From Skermanella aerolata KACC 11604 (lineage in GTDB: Bacteria > Pseudomonadota > Alphaproteobacteria > Azospirillales > Azospirillaceae), in NCBI RefSeq assembly GCF_000936425.1, contig NZ_AVFK01000015.1:62001-126000 (forward strand): 64,000 nucleotides of DNA. Direction: 5' to 3'. Made by a program: the position numbers and the translations under genes. Below the pieces are notes generated by a model. That model saw only the letters and a program-made list of their open reading frames with translations. It did no database searches and was not told where the DNA came from. Positions 8,022 through 16,898 of the stretch are shown here, in pieces. Numbering within the stretch: position 1 is the stretch's first letter; each line of letters begins with the position of its first letter.

Positions 8022-9317
8022 TCACTCGCCGAAGACGCGCTTGAACACCGTATCGACATGCTTGGTGTGGTAAGCCATGTTGAACAGCGCCGCCAGGGCG
8101 TCGGCGTCCAGGTGCTGGGTCACCTCCGGATCGTTCTGAAGGTTATGCAGGAAGCTGCCGCCTTCGCGCCACACGGCCATAGCATTTCGCTGAACGGCGA
8201 CATAGGCGCCCTCGCGGCTCATGCCGGCCTGGGTCAGCGCCAGCAGCACCCGCTGGGAGAATACCAGCCCGCCCAGATCGTCCAGGTTCTTCTGCATCCG
8301 CTCGGGATAGACCACCAGCTTTTCCATCATGCCGATGGTCCGCGCCAGGGCGAAGTCCAGGGCGATGGTGGCGTCGGGCGCCATGACGCGCTCGACGGAG
8401 GAGTGCGAGATATCCCTCTCGTGCCACAGCGCCACGTTCTCCAGCGCCGGAGTGACCGCCGCGCGGACCAGACGGGCAAGGCCGGTCAGGTTTTCCGATA
8501 GGACCGGATTGCGCTTGTGCGGCATCGCCGACGAGCCCTTCTGGCCGGGCGAGAAAAATTCCTCGGCCTCCCGGACCTCGGTCCGCTGAAGGTGGCGGAT
8601 CTCGACCGCAAGGTTCTCGATCGACGACGCGATCACGCCCAGCGTGGCGAAGAACATCGCATGCCGGTCGCGCGGGATGACCTGGGTCGAGACCGGCTCG
8701 ATCTTCAGTCCCAGCTTGTCGGCGACGTGCTGTTCGACATAGGGGTCGATATTGGCGAAGGTGCCGACGGCGCCGGAGATGGCACAGGTGGCGATCTCCG
8801 CGCGGGCCGCGACCAGACGCTCCCGGTTGCGGGCGAACGCGGCATAGTGGCCGGCCAGCTTGAGGCCGAAGGTCGTCGGTTCGGCATGGATGCCGTGGCT
8901 GCGGCCGATGGTCGGCGTATTCTTGTGCTCGATCGCGCGGCGCTTCAAGGCGGCCAGCAGCGCGTCGATATCGGCCAGCAGCAGGTCGGCCGCCTGGGCC
9001 ATCTGGACGGCGAGCGTCGTATCCAGGACGTCCGACGACGTCATGCCCTGGTGGACGAAGCGGGCATCGGGACCGACATATTCGGCCAGGTTGGTCAGGA
9101 AGGCGATCACGTCGTGTTTCGTCTCGCGCTCGATCTCATCGATCCGGTCGATGTCGAACTTGCCCTTCTTCCAGACCGTTTCTGCGGCGGAACGCGGGAT
9201 CACTCCCAGTTCGGCCTGGGCATCGCAGGCATGGGCTTCGATCTCGAACCAGATGCGGAACTTGTTTTCTGGTTCCCAGATACGGGCCATTTCCGGGCGG
9301 CTATAGCGCGGAATCAT
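8022..9317 (-). CDS. purB: Adenylosuccinate lyase PurB
   Basis: A 431-residue fumarase-superfamily lyase that acts twice in purine synthesis (SAICAR to AICAR, and adenylosuccinate to AMP). The start MIPRYSRPEMARIWEPENKF is typical. The superfamily signature GSSAMPHKRNPVLSENL is present, and TSSDVLDTTLAVQM and GRSHGIHAEPTTFG carry the catalytic His regions. Length is normal. It is the upstream member of the purine cluster, separated from purC by a plus-strand gene and the NRDE gene. Confidence 0.97.
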   Translation of the reverse strand: MIPRYSRPEMARIWEPENKFRIWFEIEAHACDAQAELGVIPRSAAETVWKKGKFDIDRIDEIERETKHDVIAFLTNLAEYVGPDARFVHQGMTSSDVLDTTLAVQMAQAADLLLADIDALLAALKRRAIEHKNTPTIGRSHGIHAEPTTFGLKLAGHYAAFARNRERLVAARAEIATCAISGAVGTFANIDPYVEQHVADKLGLKIEPVSTQVIPRDRHAMFFATLGVIASSIENLAVEIRHLQRTEVREAEEFFSPGQKGSSAMPHKRNPVLSENLTGLARLVRAAVTPALENVALWHERDISHSSVERVMAPDATIALDFALARTIGMMEKLVVYPERMQKNLDDLGGLVFSQRVLLALTQAGMSREGAYVAVQRNAMAVWREGGSFLHNLQNDPEVTQHLDADALAALFNMAYHTKHVDTVFKRVFGE

Positions 9318-9499
9318 CGTTCATCTCTCAACACAGCGGGTTGGCGGGGCAATCGGCGGATCGGGCCGACCATAGCGGGCATGCGTCCCAATCGCCATAG
9401 GCATGCCCGGGACACGGTCATGCGGCGCAATCGGATGGATGAAACAAAGCGCGTCGGCGTGTGTTGTATAGGTACAAGTCAATCAATCAGGAAAAGATC

Positions 9500-9664
9500 A
9501 TGAATAGCGATCAGATCAAGGGTGCTGCCAAGGACATCAAAGGCGACGTCAAGAAGGGCATTGGCGAAGCTACGGGCAATCAGAAGCTCGTGGACGAAGG
9601 CAACTTGGATAAGGCCGAAGGCAAGATCCAGAAGGGCGCCGGAGACATTAAGAGCAAGATCTGA
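9500..9664 (+). CDS. CsbD family stress-response protein
   Basis: A 54-residue, Lys- and Gly-rich, probably unstructured protein: MNSDQIKGAAKDIKGDVKKG, ending KIQKGAGDIKSKI. The KGxxK repeats and length are those of CsbD/YjbJ proteins, abundant under general stress and of unknown mechanism. The start at 9500 gives the family N-terminus. It stands alone between purB and a response regulator, both on the minus strand. Confidence 0.9.
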   Translation: MNSDQIKGAAKDIKGDVKKGIGEATGNQKLVDEGNLDKAEGKIQKGAGDIKSKI

Positions 9665-9743
9665 TCTTTTCTCGGTCTAGATATTACTGCGGGCGTGGTC
9701 GGCTTTCTAGCTGGCTGCGCCCGTCGCGTTCCTGCGCCAGCGG

Positions 9744-10982
9744 CTATTCGGTCGCGACCTTCATTCTGTAGATGGCGCCCTCGGCACTGCCTTGAATGTC
9801 CAAGTCGCCACCGAGCATCTGCATCAATGCTCCGGCGATGGTGAGCCCAAGCCCGGTTCGTGCCTCCCGACCCGCTGGCTGAACGCGCCGGACGTCGAAC
9901 GGAATGGCAAGGTCGCGCGGCTGATCGAGCGCCACCTCCGGCCCTGAGTCGGCGACCAGAAGCCAGCCGCTCCCGGAAACGCCGTCTTCCCAGCCGACCC
10001 TAACGATGCCGGGAGTGGGCGAACAGTCGATAGCTTCCGCCAGCACCCGCTGAAGAGCCACGCCGAACCAGCTCATATCGGTCACGACATGGGTCGGGGC
10101 GCCTTCCAACTGGACGGTGATCGTAATTTGGCGCGACCCCGCGGTTCCTGAAACTGCCGCTACCGCCGTCGTGACGGCGCCTCTGATCTCGATCCGCTGG
10201 CGCGACAGGGTCAGTTCGCGCCGCTCGGCGTCCACGATCAGCTCGATTTCCTCGGCGGTCACCTTGATACGCTCGGCGGCGCCGCTGACGGCAAGCCATT
10301 CCGGTGTCTCGCCCGCATTGGAGAGGCTGGTATCCAGCACCGTTTCCGCAAGCGAAGCGAAGTTCCGCGCGCCGCGTGCCGCCAAGGCCCGCATCACGTT
10401 GGTGGACTGGTCGGCAGCATTGACCTTGGCGGACAGCGCCAGTTCCGCGGTGCGCAGGATCTCGATCATCTGTTCGAGCTTCGCGGTCCGGACCTTGACC
10501 GCCTCGTCCAGCCTGCGGTTCTCATCGGCGATGCGGCGCGACATCATGCCCAGGATCGACATGTTGCGGGCACGGCCGATTACCTCCATTCCGTCGAACG
10601 GCTTCGTCAGAAAGTCGCTGGCCCCGGCATCGATCGCCTTCAACCGTACCGCCTGTTCGGTATGGGCGGTCAGCACGATCACCGGGATCATCACATCGGG
10701 GCTGAGCTGCCGGATCCGCGCCAGAACGCCGTAGCCGTCGAGTCCCGGCATCTCGATGTCGAGCAGCACGAGGTGGGGCGCTATCCGCTGAAACATCTCG
10801 ATCCCCGCAAAGGGATCGTTGGCCGAGAAGCGCTGGCGAAAGCCATGCTTCTTCAACATGCCCGACAGCATCGCAATGTTCATTTCCTGATCGTCGATGA
10901 TCAGGACGCGAGCGTCGCGGAAATCCAGATCGTTCATGCCGGGAACCTTGGTGGGATATTCAGGATTAACGCGATCCGCCAT
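9744..10982 (-). CDS. Receiver-domain regulator with a C-terminal HATPase-like domain
   Basis: About 412 residues. The receiver domain has an acid pocket (VLIIDDQEMN), phosphoacceptor Asp75 in LVLLDIEMPGLDGYG, and the conserved Lys in DFLTKPFDG. A coiled-coil linker follows (about residues 135-180), then a region ending GLGLTIAGALMQMLGGDL, which is the G2-type box of a histidine-kinase ATPase. No canonical H-box (phosphoacceptor His) is visible, so it may bind ATP without being a true kinase, or be a ChpT-like or phosphatase module. An alternative start is the ATG at 10937. It is divergent from the class II aldolase gene. Confidence 0.75.
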   Translation of the reverse strand: MADRVNPEYPTKVPGMNDLDFRDARVLIIDDQEMNIAMLSGMLKKHGFRQRFSANDPFAGIEMFQRIAPHLVLLDIEMPGLDGYGVLARIRQLSPDVMIPVIVLTAHTEQAVRLKAIDAGASDFLTKPFDGMEVIGRARNMSILGMMSRRIADENRRLDEAVKVRTAKLEQMIEILRTAELALSAKVNAADQSTNVMRALAARGARNFASLAETVLDTSLSNAGETPEWLAVSGAAERIKVTAEEIELIVDAERRELTLSRQRIEIRGAVTTAVAAVSGTAGSRQITITVQLEGAPTHVVTDMSWFGVALQRVLAEAIDCSPTPGIVRVGWEDGVSGSGWLLVADSGPEVALDQPRDLAIPFDVRRVQPAGREARTGLGLTIAGALMQMLGGDLDIQGSAEGAIYRMKVATE

Positions 10983-11103
10983 GCGGATCAGCCTTATAGC
11001 AGAGTTGCCGCCAGGGTGTTTCCCTTTACTACTGTCCGCGAGAATAGACCGCACCCGCGAGGAATCATCATACGGCGGGAGCCACACGAGGAGAAGCCGG
11101 GCC

Positions 11104-11832
11104 ATGGAAACGGACGACATCGCACGCCAGCGCATCGATCTGGCCGCCGCCTTCCGCTGGGCCGCCCGACTCGGGTTCCACGAAGGCGTCTGCAATCATT
11201 TCAGCGTCGCGGTCAGCCCTTCCGGCGACCGCTTCCTGGTCAACCCGCACGGCCGCCACTTCTCCGAGATCAGGGCCTCCGACTTGCTGCTGGTGGAGCC
11301 GGACGGGTCGGTCGCGGGCGACGGCGAGCCTCCGGAGCCGACGGCATTCTTCATCCATTCCCGCCTCCACCGCGGGCTGCCGCATGCCCGCTGCATCCTT
11401 CACACCCACATGCCCTATGCGACGGCCCTGACGACGCTGGAAGGCGGCAGGCTGGAGCCGGTCAACCAGAATGCGCTGCGGTTCTACGATCAGATTGCCT
11501 ATGACGACGAGTACAACGGTCTGGCGCTGGACGAGGCGGAGGGCGACCGGATGTGCACCGCGCTGGGCAACCGGCAGATCATGTTCATGGCCAACCATGG
11601 TGTCAGCGTCATCGGTCACAGCGTCGCCTTCGCCTTCGACTCTATGTATTACCTGGAACGCGCCTGCCGGAACCAGGTCCTTGCGATGTCTACGGGCAGG
11701 CCCCTCAAGCGCGTCCCCGACGGTCTCGCCCGCAAGGTCGCCCAGCAGATCGCGGGGGAAGACAACTCCGACCGCCATTTCGATGCGCTGAAACGCATTC
11801 TGGACCGGGAAGAGCCGGACTACGCCGCCTGA
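11104..11832 (+). CDS. Class II aldolase/adducin family protein
   Basis: A 242-residue zinc-dependent aldolase-fold protein. The metal ligands are visible as HTHMPYATAL and, further on, NHGVSVIG, and the fold start is ARLGFHEGVCNHFSVAV. The family includes fuculose- and ribulose-phosphate aldolases, but also many members of unknown substrate with an N-terminal helical RIDLAAAFRWAAR. The ATG at 11104 is preferred (GGAGAAGCCGGGCC upstream). No sugar pathway genes flank it, so the substrate cannot be named. Confidence 0.85.
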   Translation: METDDIARQRIDLAAAFRWAARLGFHEGVCNHFSVAVSPSGDRFLVNPHGRHFSEIRASDLLLVEPDGSVAGDGEPPEPTAFFIHSRLHRGLPHARCILHTHMPYATALTTLEGGRLEPVNQNALRFYDQIAYDDEYNGLALDEAEGDRMCTALGNRQIMFMANHGVSVIGHSVAFAFDSMYYLERACRNQVLAMSTGRPLKRVPDGLARKVAQQIAGEDNSDRHFDALKRILDREEPDYAA

Positions 11833-11839
11833 CCGATGT

Positions 11840-12562
11840 TCAGATGATGCCCAGCGACTTGAAGCTGGCGTGCTTGCCTTTGCCGATCACAAGGTGATCG
11901 TGAACAGCCAGGCCCATCGCCTTGGCCGCCGTAACGATTTCCTTGGTCATGTCGATATCCGCGCGGCTCGGCGTCGGATCGCCGCTTGGATGGTTGTGGA
12001 CCAGGATGATTGCGGAAGCGCCCAGTTCGAGCGCCCGCTTGATGACTTCGCGTGGATAGACCGGCGTGTGGTCCACGGTGCCGCGTTGCTGCACCTCGTC
12101 GGCGATCAGCGTGTTCTTGCGGTCCAGGAACAGCAGGCGGAACTGCTCGGTCGCCTCGTTCGCCATGACGCCCTGGCAATAGTCCAGCAGCCGCTGCCAC
12201 GTGCTGAGCACCGGCTTGTTCAGGATCTCCTGGCGCGTCATCCGGAGCGCCGCGGCCCCCACGATGGTCAGCGCCGCGATGGTCCCGTCGGTCATCTTCG
12301 GAAACGCCTTGCGAAGCGCCTCGGGCGACGCGTTGAAGACGCACCATAGACTGCCGAAGCTGCGCAGCAGGGCCTTGGCCAGCGGCTTCACGTCGCGCCG
12401 GGGCAGGGCCGTGAACAGCAGCATCTCCAGCATTTCATAATCCTGAAGCGCATCCGCGCCGGCCGTCAGAAAACGAGTGCGAAGGCGGTCCCGGTGCCCC
12501 GCATAGTCTTCCTCGATCGAATCCTTGTCGCTCAACGCGTTCCTCGCGGCTATCAGGCACAT
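11840..12562 (-). CDS. radC: RadC/JAB-domain protein
   Basis: A 240-residue RadC family protein. The N-terminal helix-hairpin-helix-like region (residues about 20-110, [20 protein letters not shown]) is followed by the JAMM metalloprotease-like motif, with His189, His191 and Asp202 in [14 protein letters not shown]. RadC proteins are widespread; an early link to DNA repair in E. coli was later doubted, and the cellular role is unclear. It is convergent with the class II aldolase gene and sits downstream of map. Confidence 0.93.
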   Translation of the reverse strand: MCLIAARNALSDKDSIEEDYAGHRDRLRTRFLTAGADALQDYEMLEMLLFTALPRRDVKPLAKALLRSFGSLWCVFNASPEALRKAFPKMTDGTIAALTIVGAAALRMTRQEILNKPVLSTWQRLLDYCQGVMANEATEQFRLLFLDRKNTLIADEVQQRGTVDHTPVYPREVIKRALELGASAIILVHNHPSGDPTPSRADIDMTKEIVTAAKAMGLAVHDHLVIGKGKHASFKSLGII

Positions 12563-12619
12563 GCACCGGCATGCATCCTTATAGCCGCGACGCGCGGCGG
12601 TTGTCAGGTCGAAACGATA

Positions 12620-13450
12620 TCAGCCCGCGATATAGGGAGGCTTGGTGTAACCGGCGGGCGAAAGGGTGAAGATCTCGCAGCCGTCCTTGGTGACGCCGAT
12701 CGAGTGCTCGAACTGTGCGGACAGGCTTTTGTCCTTGGTGACCGCCGTCCAGCCGTCCGACAGGATCTTCACGTCGTAGCGCCCGGCGTTGACCATCGGC
12801 TCGATCGTGAAGAACATGCCCTCCCGCAGCACCGGCCCGCGGCCGGGCTGGCCGAAATGAAGGATCGACGGAGCATCGTGGAAGACCCGGCCAAGGCCGT
12901 GACCGCAGAAGTCGCGCACGATGGAGAAACGATGCGACTCGGCATAGCGCTGAATCGCATAACCGATATCGCCGAGCGTGGCGCCGGGGCGGACCGCCGC
13001 GATGCCGAGCATCAGCGACTCATAGGTGACGTCGACCAGCTTGCGCGCCTTGATGCTGACATTCTCGCCGCACAGGAACATCCGGCTGGTATCGCCGAAC
13101 CAGCCGTCCAGGATCACCGTGATATCGATGTTCAGGATATCGCCGTCGCGCAGGCGCTTGTCGCCGGGAATCCCGTGGCAAACGACATGGTTGATCGAGA
13201 TGCAGGTAGCCTTTGGGTACCCGCGATAGCCCAGCGGGGCAGGGACCGCCCCGTGGTCGCGTATATAGGTCTCGCACAGCACGTCCAGTTCACCGGTCGT
13301 GACGCCGGGAACGACATATGGACTTATGAAATCGAGCGTGGCCGCGGCGAGCCGACCTGCTTTCCGCATTCCGTCGAAATCTTCCGGGCCGTGCAGGCGG
13401 ATGCGGTTGCTGTCGAGGTCGTCGGTCTGGGCCGATTCAGCTCTGGTCAT
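12620..13450 (-). CDS. map: Methionine aminopeptidase type I
   Basis: A 276-residue enzyme that removes N-terminal Met from nascent proteins. It shows the metal-ligand regions LNIDITVILDGWFGDTSRMF (two Asp), GHGLGRVFHDAP (His), FTIEPMVN (Glu) and AQFEHSIGVT (Glu), in the right order and spacing. Length is normal for the bacterial type I enzyme. Its ATG at 13450 shares one base with the sfsA stop codon, so sfsA-map are co-transcribed and coupled. Confidence 0.96.
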   Translation of the reverse strand: MTRAESAQTDDLDSNRIRLHGPEDFDGMRKAGRLAAATLDFISPYVVPGVTTGELDVLCETYIRDHGAVPAPLGYRGYPKATCISINHVVCHGIPGDKRLRDGDILNIDITVILDGWFGDTSRMFLCGENVSIKARKLVDVTYESLMLGIAAVRPGATLGDIGYAIQRYAESHRFSIVRDFCGHGLGRVFHDAPSILHFGQPGRGPVLREGMFFTIEPMVNAGRYDVKILSDGWTAVTKDKSLSAQFEHSIGVTKDGCEIFTLSPAGYTKPPYIAG

Positions 13451-14223
13451 TATGGTTCCGTAATTTCATCAAGCGTGGTCAGAATCACGGGCAGCGGCCG
13501 ATCCAGCAGGATCGCCTCCGGCGTGACGGTACAAGAGTAGCACAGCGTTTCCACGCCGGCTTTACGGGCGCTCAGCAGACCCTTATGGTAAACGGGGTCA
13601 ATGTCTTCCGCGACTCGGAAGTGGTCGCAATCGGCACGCTGCACAAGATAAAGCATGACCGCCCTGCATCCCAGTGCCACCATATCGGCCAGTTCGACAA
13701 GGTGCTTGGCGCCGCGCGCGGTGACGCAGTCGGGAAACTCGGCAGCCCTACCGCCATGGCGGTCGAGACGCCGCAGATGCACGTTCTTGATCTCGACATA
13801 GGCGGGGGGACGGTCCGGGGATTCGAGCAGCAGGTCGATCCGGGAGTTGCGGCCGTACCTGACCTCCCGCCTGATCGTCTCGTACCCGTCGAGTTCGGGG
13901 ATGGCCCCGGCCTTGATCGCGGCGGCTGCCAGCGCGTTCGGATGCCCCGTGTTGACGCCGACGGCATGACCGTCCGCTTCGACCATTTCCAACGTATAGG
14001 CCAACTTGCGCGCCGGGTTGTCCGAGCGCGAAAGCCAGACCCGGGATCCGGGAGCGTTCAATCCAAGCATCGTGCCGGAATTCGGCACATGCGCGGTCAC
14101 GACCGAACCGTCGGGAAACTCGACGTCGGCCAGGAAGCGCTTGTAGCGCTGGACCAGGCGGCCTTCGGCAAGAACCGACGGAAACGAGACGCCGGCACGC
14201 ATAGGCTTGGGAGAGAGGGTCAT
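13450..14223 (-). CDS. sfsA: SfsA family DNA/RNA nuclease
   Basis: A 257-residue SfsA protein. Key segments are LVQRYKRFLADVEFPDGS, VTAHVPNSGTMLGL, RNSRIDLLLE and AYVEIKNVHL, the last two forming a PD-(D/E)XK-like nuclease site. SfsA was first linked to sugar fermentation in E. coli and has an OB-fold plus a nuclease domain. The ATG at 14223 gives the usual short N-terminus. The stop overlaps map by one base. Confidence 0.93.
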   Translation of the reverse strand: MTLSPKPMRAGVSFPSVLAEGRLVQRYKRFLADVEFPDGSVVTAHVPNSGTMLGLNAPGSRVWLSRSDNPARKLAYTLEMVEADGHAVGVNTGHPNALAAAAIKAGAIPELDGYETIRREVRYGRNSRIDLLLESPDRPPAYVEIKNVHLRRLDRHGGRAAEFPDCVTARGAKHLVELADMVALGCRAVMLYLVQRADCDHFRVAEDIDPVYHKGLLSARKAGVETLCYSCTVTPEAILLDRPLPVILTTLDEITEP

Positions 14224-14386
14224 GGCCGCCCTTGTATCCGTGAGCAATGCCGGACGGCAAGGTTCCAGCATCGACCCTGCGGGAAATTTCACCTGAAGCT
14301 TCGTTCGGAAGCCTTAGGAACGGAACGTAAACCTGACATCGCTGTTAGATCGCTGCCCCCCTCGAAGGGGGCATGTGGAGCACGGA

Positions 14387-14596
14387 ATGACTACAGCATC
14401 AGCCTTTATCATCGAGACCACCGAGTCCGCTGTCGGCGTCGTCGTATTGCAGGACGACGGCTACCGCTTCTTCGCCTCCAACCCCCGTGCGCAGTCGCTC
14501 GACGGCCGCATCTTCAAGAGCCCCGCCCAAGCCGAGCGTGAAGCGCGCCGCCTGGAAAGTGCATCTGCCGCAGGACGCGCCTTGATGCGGGCTTGA
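14387..14596 (+). CDS. Small conserved-looking hypothetical protein
   Basis: A 69-residue protein with a start at 14387 behind TGGAGCACGGA. It reads MTTASAFIIETTESAVGVVV and continues with a segment about a skin of aromatic residues (YRFFASNP), then RIFKSPAQAEREARRLESA. No known domain is recognised; its shape resembles small alphaproteobacterial proteins that begin with a two-strand sheet and end in a helix. It is followed by a strong terminator, supporting a separate transcript. It is divergent from sfsA. Confidence 0.65.
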   Translation: MTTASAFIIETTESAVGVVVLQDDGYRFFASNPRAQSLDGRIFKSPAQAEREARRLESASAAGRALMRA

Positions 14597-14615
14597 CCCG
14601 TGCGCGTGTTCGGCT

Positions 14616-14657
14616 ATCGACTATGACGGCGGCATGCCAGCCGCAGTCATAGTCGAT
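14616..14657 (+). terminator. Terminator-like hairpin after the small gene
   Basis: An 18-bp stem with one mismatch (ATCGACTATGACGGCGGC at 14616-14633, complement at 14640-14657), a 6-base loop and TTTC after it. It ends the small gene at 14387 before the rhodanese gene begins at 14674. Confidence 0.7.
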
Positions 14658-14673
14658 TTCAGGAAGCCAGGAC

Positions 14674-15093
14674 ATGAGCGCTCCCATCCCCGACGTTCCT
14701 CCCGATGAAGTTTGGCAGGCGCTGAAAAGCGACCCCAAGGCCAAACTGGTCGATGTCCGTACGACCCCCGAGTGGAACTTCGTCGGCGTGCCCGACCTGA
14801 CGGAACTGGGCAAGGCGCCGATCAAGATCGAGTGGCAGGTCTACCCGGGCATGTCCGTCAACGAGGATTTCCTGCACAAGCTCAAGCTTGAGGAGGTCGA
14901 ACCGGGCGACAAGGTATACTTCTTGTGCCGCTCGGGCGTGCGCAGTCTGGCGGCGGCCAAGCTTGCCCAGAAAAACGGCTACGCCGAAGTCTTCAACATC
15001 GCCGACGGCTTTGAAGGTCCCAAGGATGCAAGCGGCCATCGTGGCACCGTCGCCGGCTGGAAACAGTTGGGCCTGCCCTGGACCCAGGGCTGA
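14674..15093 (+). CDS. Rhodanese-like domain protein
   Basis: A 139-residue single rhodanese domain. The CH2-type entry LVDVRTTPEWNFVGVPDL and the active loop CRSGVRS, with Cys85 as the persulfide carrier, are present. The substrate is unknown; such proteins move sulfane sulfur or act on thiosulfate. No signal peptide is visible, so it is likely cytoplasmic. It is convergent with the GFA gene and ends 15 bases before it. Confidence 0.92.
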   Translation: MSAPIPDVPPDEVWQALKSDPKAKLVDVRTTPEWNFVGVPDLTELGKAPIKIEWQVYPGMSVNEDFLHKLKLEEVEPGDKVYFLCRSGVRSLAAAKLAQKNGYAEVFNIADGFEGPKDASGHRGTVAGWKQLGLPWTQG

Positions 15094-15108
15094 AGCTCAC
15101 CGGCCAAG

Positions 15109-15603
15109 CTAGCCGTCCAGCAGGCCGTGCCGCTTGTGCCAATCATCGAGAGAGTCATCCGGATACCGGGCGAAGTGAACTTCGCCGGGACCGGTCGGCA
15201 CCTGAACCCACGGCGCCTTGAAGTCCAGCATGATATGCACCCGCTCCGGTGCCGCCGGCAGCGGCGTGTCGATGGCCGACGCGAAGGGATGAACGAGTTC
15301 CGGCCATGCCGGGTCTTCGGCCCAAAGCGCCGTGCCGCAATGCTTGCAGAAATGGCGGTGAGAAGAGCCGGGATGCGTCTCTCCTGGGTGCTCCGGATCT
15401 TCCAGGGGCGCCTGCCAAGTGGCGACCGCCTCCCGGCCTTCGACTTCAAGGCTGCCGGCATCGCCGCCCAGATTGATCGCGAAACCGCCGCCGCCGGCGC
15501 TCTTGCGGCAGATCGCGCAGTAGCAGTGCATAAAGGGAACGGGAGTGGGCGAATTCAGCCTAAACCGGACCGCCCCGCATCGGCATGAACCTTTAAGTTC
15601 CAT
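15109..15603 (-). CDS. GFA family (glutathione-dependent formaldehyde-activating-like) protein
   Basis: A 164-residue zinc-binding protein. The GFA/CENP-V fold Cys ligands are all seen: GSCRCGAVRF, HCYCAICRKS and HFCKHCGTALW. The original member was proposed to speed S-hydroxymethylglutathione formation, but most homologues have no proven substrate. Length is normal. It lies downstream of the Tat-exported metallo-hydrolase on the same strand, 30 bases after its stop, and the two may be co-transcribed. Confidence 0.88.
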   Translation of the reverse strand: MELKGSCRCGAVRFRLNSPTPVPFMHCYCAICRKSAGGGGFAINLGGDAGSLEVEGREAVATWQAPLEDPEHPGETHPGSSHRHFCKHCGTALWAEDPAWPELVHPFASAIDTPLPAAPERVHIMLDFKAPWVQVPTGPGEVHFARYPDDSLDDWHKRHGLLDG

Positions 15604-15633
15604 AGCCTTGTCTCCCTTATTTCACCTTTGACT

Positions 15634-16647
15634 TCAAAGCGTCTGCACGTATGCCAGAGGTTCGAACTCGAACCCCGAAGCGGTTTTGCGGACATACCCG
15701 GCATTGGGCAGGCCCCAATGATAGCCGAATGCCAGCGTCCGGTCCGCCGCCATCCGGTCCAGCAACTTGTGGCGAGTCGCGCGAGCCATATCGGCATCCA
15801 TGTCGAAGACGGCGGACCAGTCCGGATGGCGGACGAACAGGAACGGGACGTTGGTGACGTCGGCCAATGCCATCGCCATCTCGCCGCCCGATGAAATCTG
15901 GAGTGCGGTATGGCCGGGAGTATGGCCGTAAGCCGCCACCGACGTCATGCCCGGCAACACCTCTTCGCCGGCGCGGTAGCGCCTTATGCGGCTGCCGAGG
16001 TCACCGAACGTCGCCCGCACCAGGTCGAACGCCGATTTGCGGCCGGCCGGCGCGCGGCTCGCCCCCCCCTCGTCCATCCAGTACGCATACTCGGCTTCCG
16101 GAACCAGGATCTCCGCATTGGGGAATGCCAGCGTGTTGTCGGCGGCCTTGATGCCCGAAATGTGGTCACCGTGGAAATGCGAGATCACGATGGCCGTGAC
16201 TGCCGAGGGAGGGATGCCCGCCGCGTCGAGGCCTCGGCTCATCATGCCGGTAGTGGCTCCCAGTTTGCCGCCGGTGCCGGAATCGAGCAGAACCACGTTG
16301 CTCCCGGTGTGGACGACGGTCGGCGAGTAGCTGATCTTGAGCGTGTCGGCAGGGCGGAACGCATCCCGCGCTGCTGCCCGCACCTGATCGACCGGCGCGT
16401 TGAGGACGAACTTTTCGTCGAGTGGGCGGGTCCCGTACCCATCGAACAAAGACGTCAGTTCGTAGGAGCCGACGCGATAGCGGAACACCCCCGGCAACGG
16501 CGCGTTCGCCTGCTTCGGTACGTCGTTGGCCTGGGCATGCGCCGCACCGGATACCAGCGGCAGGGTCACGGCCGCTGCCGTCGCGGCAGCGGCGGAGCCC
16601 AAAACTGCGCGGCGGTTCATCCCTGCAAGACTCACTGGATCGGTCAT
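15634..16647 (-). CDS. Exported MBL-fold metallo-hydrolase
   Basis: A 337-residue metallo-beta-lactamase-fold hydrolase with a Tat-type signal (NRRAVLGSAAAA, cleavage near AHAQA at residue 40). The binuclear zinc motif is HFHGDH, and later ligands include the His in GHTPGHTAL and the Asp in ALADVTNVP. Its layout (LLDSGTGG upstream of the motif) resembles periplasmic lactonase-like or AHL-lactonase-like MBL proteins, but the substrate cannot be set from sequence. The ATG at 16647 gives the signal peptide. It is divergent from the penicillin acylase gene, so both products are probably periplasmic and may act together. Confidence 0.85.
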   Translation of the reverse strand: MTDPVSLAGMNRRAVLGSAAAATAAAVTLPLVSGAAHAQANDVPKQANAPLPGVFRYRVGSYELTSLFDGYGTRPLDEKFVLNAPVDQVRAAARDAFRPADTLKISYSPTVVHTGSNVVLLDSGTGGKLGATTGMMSRGLDAAGIPPSAVTAIVISHFHGDHISGIKAADNTLAFPNAEILVPEAEYAYWMDEGGASRAPAGRKSAFDLVRATFGDLGSRIRRYRAGEEVLPGMTSVAAYGHTPGHTALQISSGGEMAMALADVTNVPFLFVRHPDWSAVFDMDADMARATRHKLLDRMAADRTLAFGYHWGLPNAGYVRKTASGFEFEPLAYVQTL

Positions 16648-16898
16648 CGCGTGATTCCTCCCTATTTGCCGATGGCGCCGGTTGTCCCGGCTCCCCGAAT
16701 TCTTCCCGCCGTCCGCCATGGACGGCAGACCATCCGTGAGTAATGCAAGGTTGCGCTCCGATGTTCCGGATCAAGGGCGAACAAGCCTGGAATGCCTGCC
16801 ATGACCGCGAAACCGGCCCCAACCATTTGTCCCTGGCGATCTCAACCGAATAGAGTGAAGTGCAACCCTAAGTTCATGAAAAAAGGGAGGAAAGTACC

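Noticed and set aside
15658-15680. A tRNA-like GTTCGAA string
   Set aside because: It lies inside the coding end of the MBL hydrolase and no cloverleaf can be drawn around it; no tRNA was seen elsewhere.
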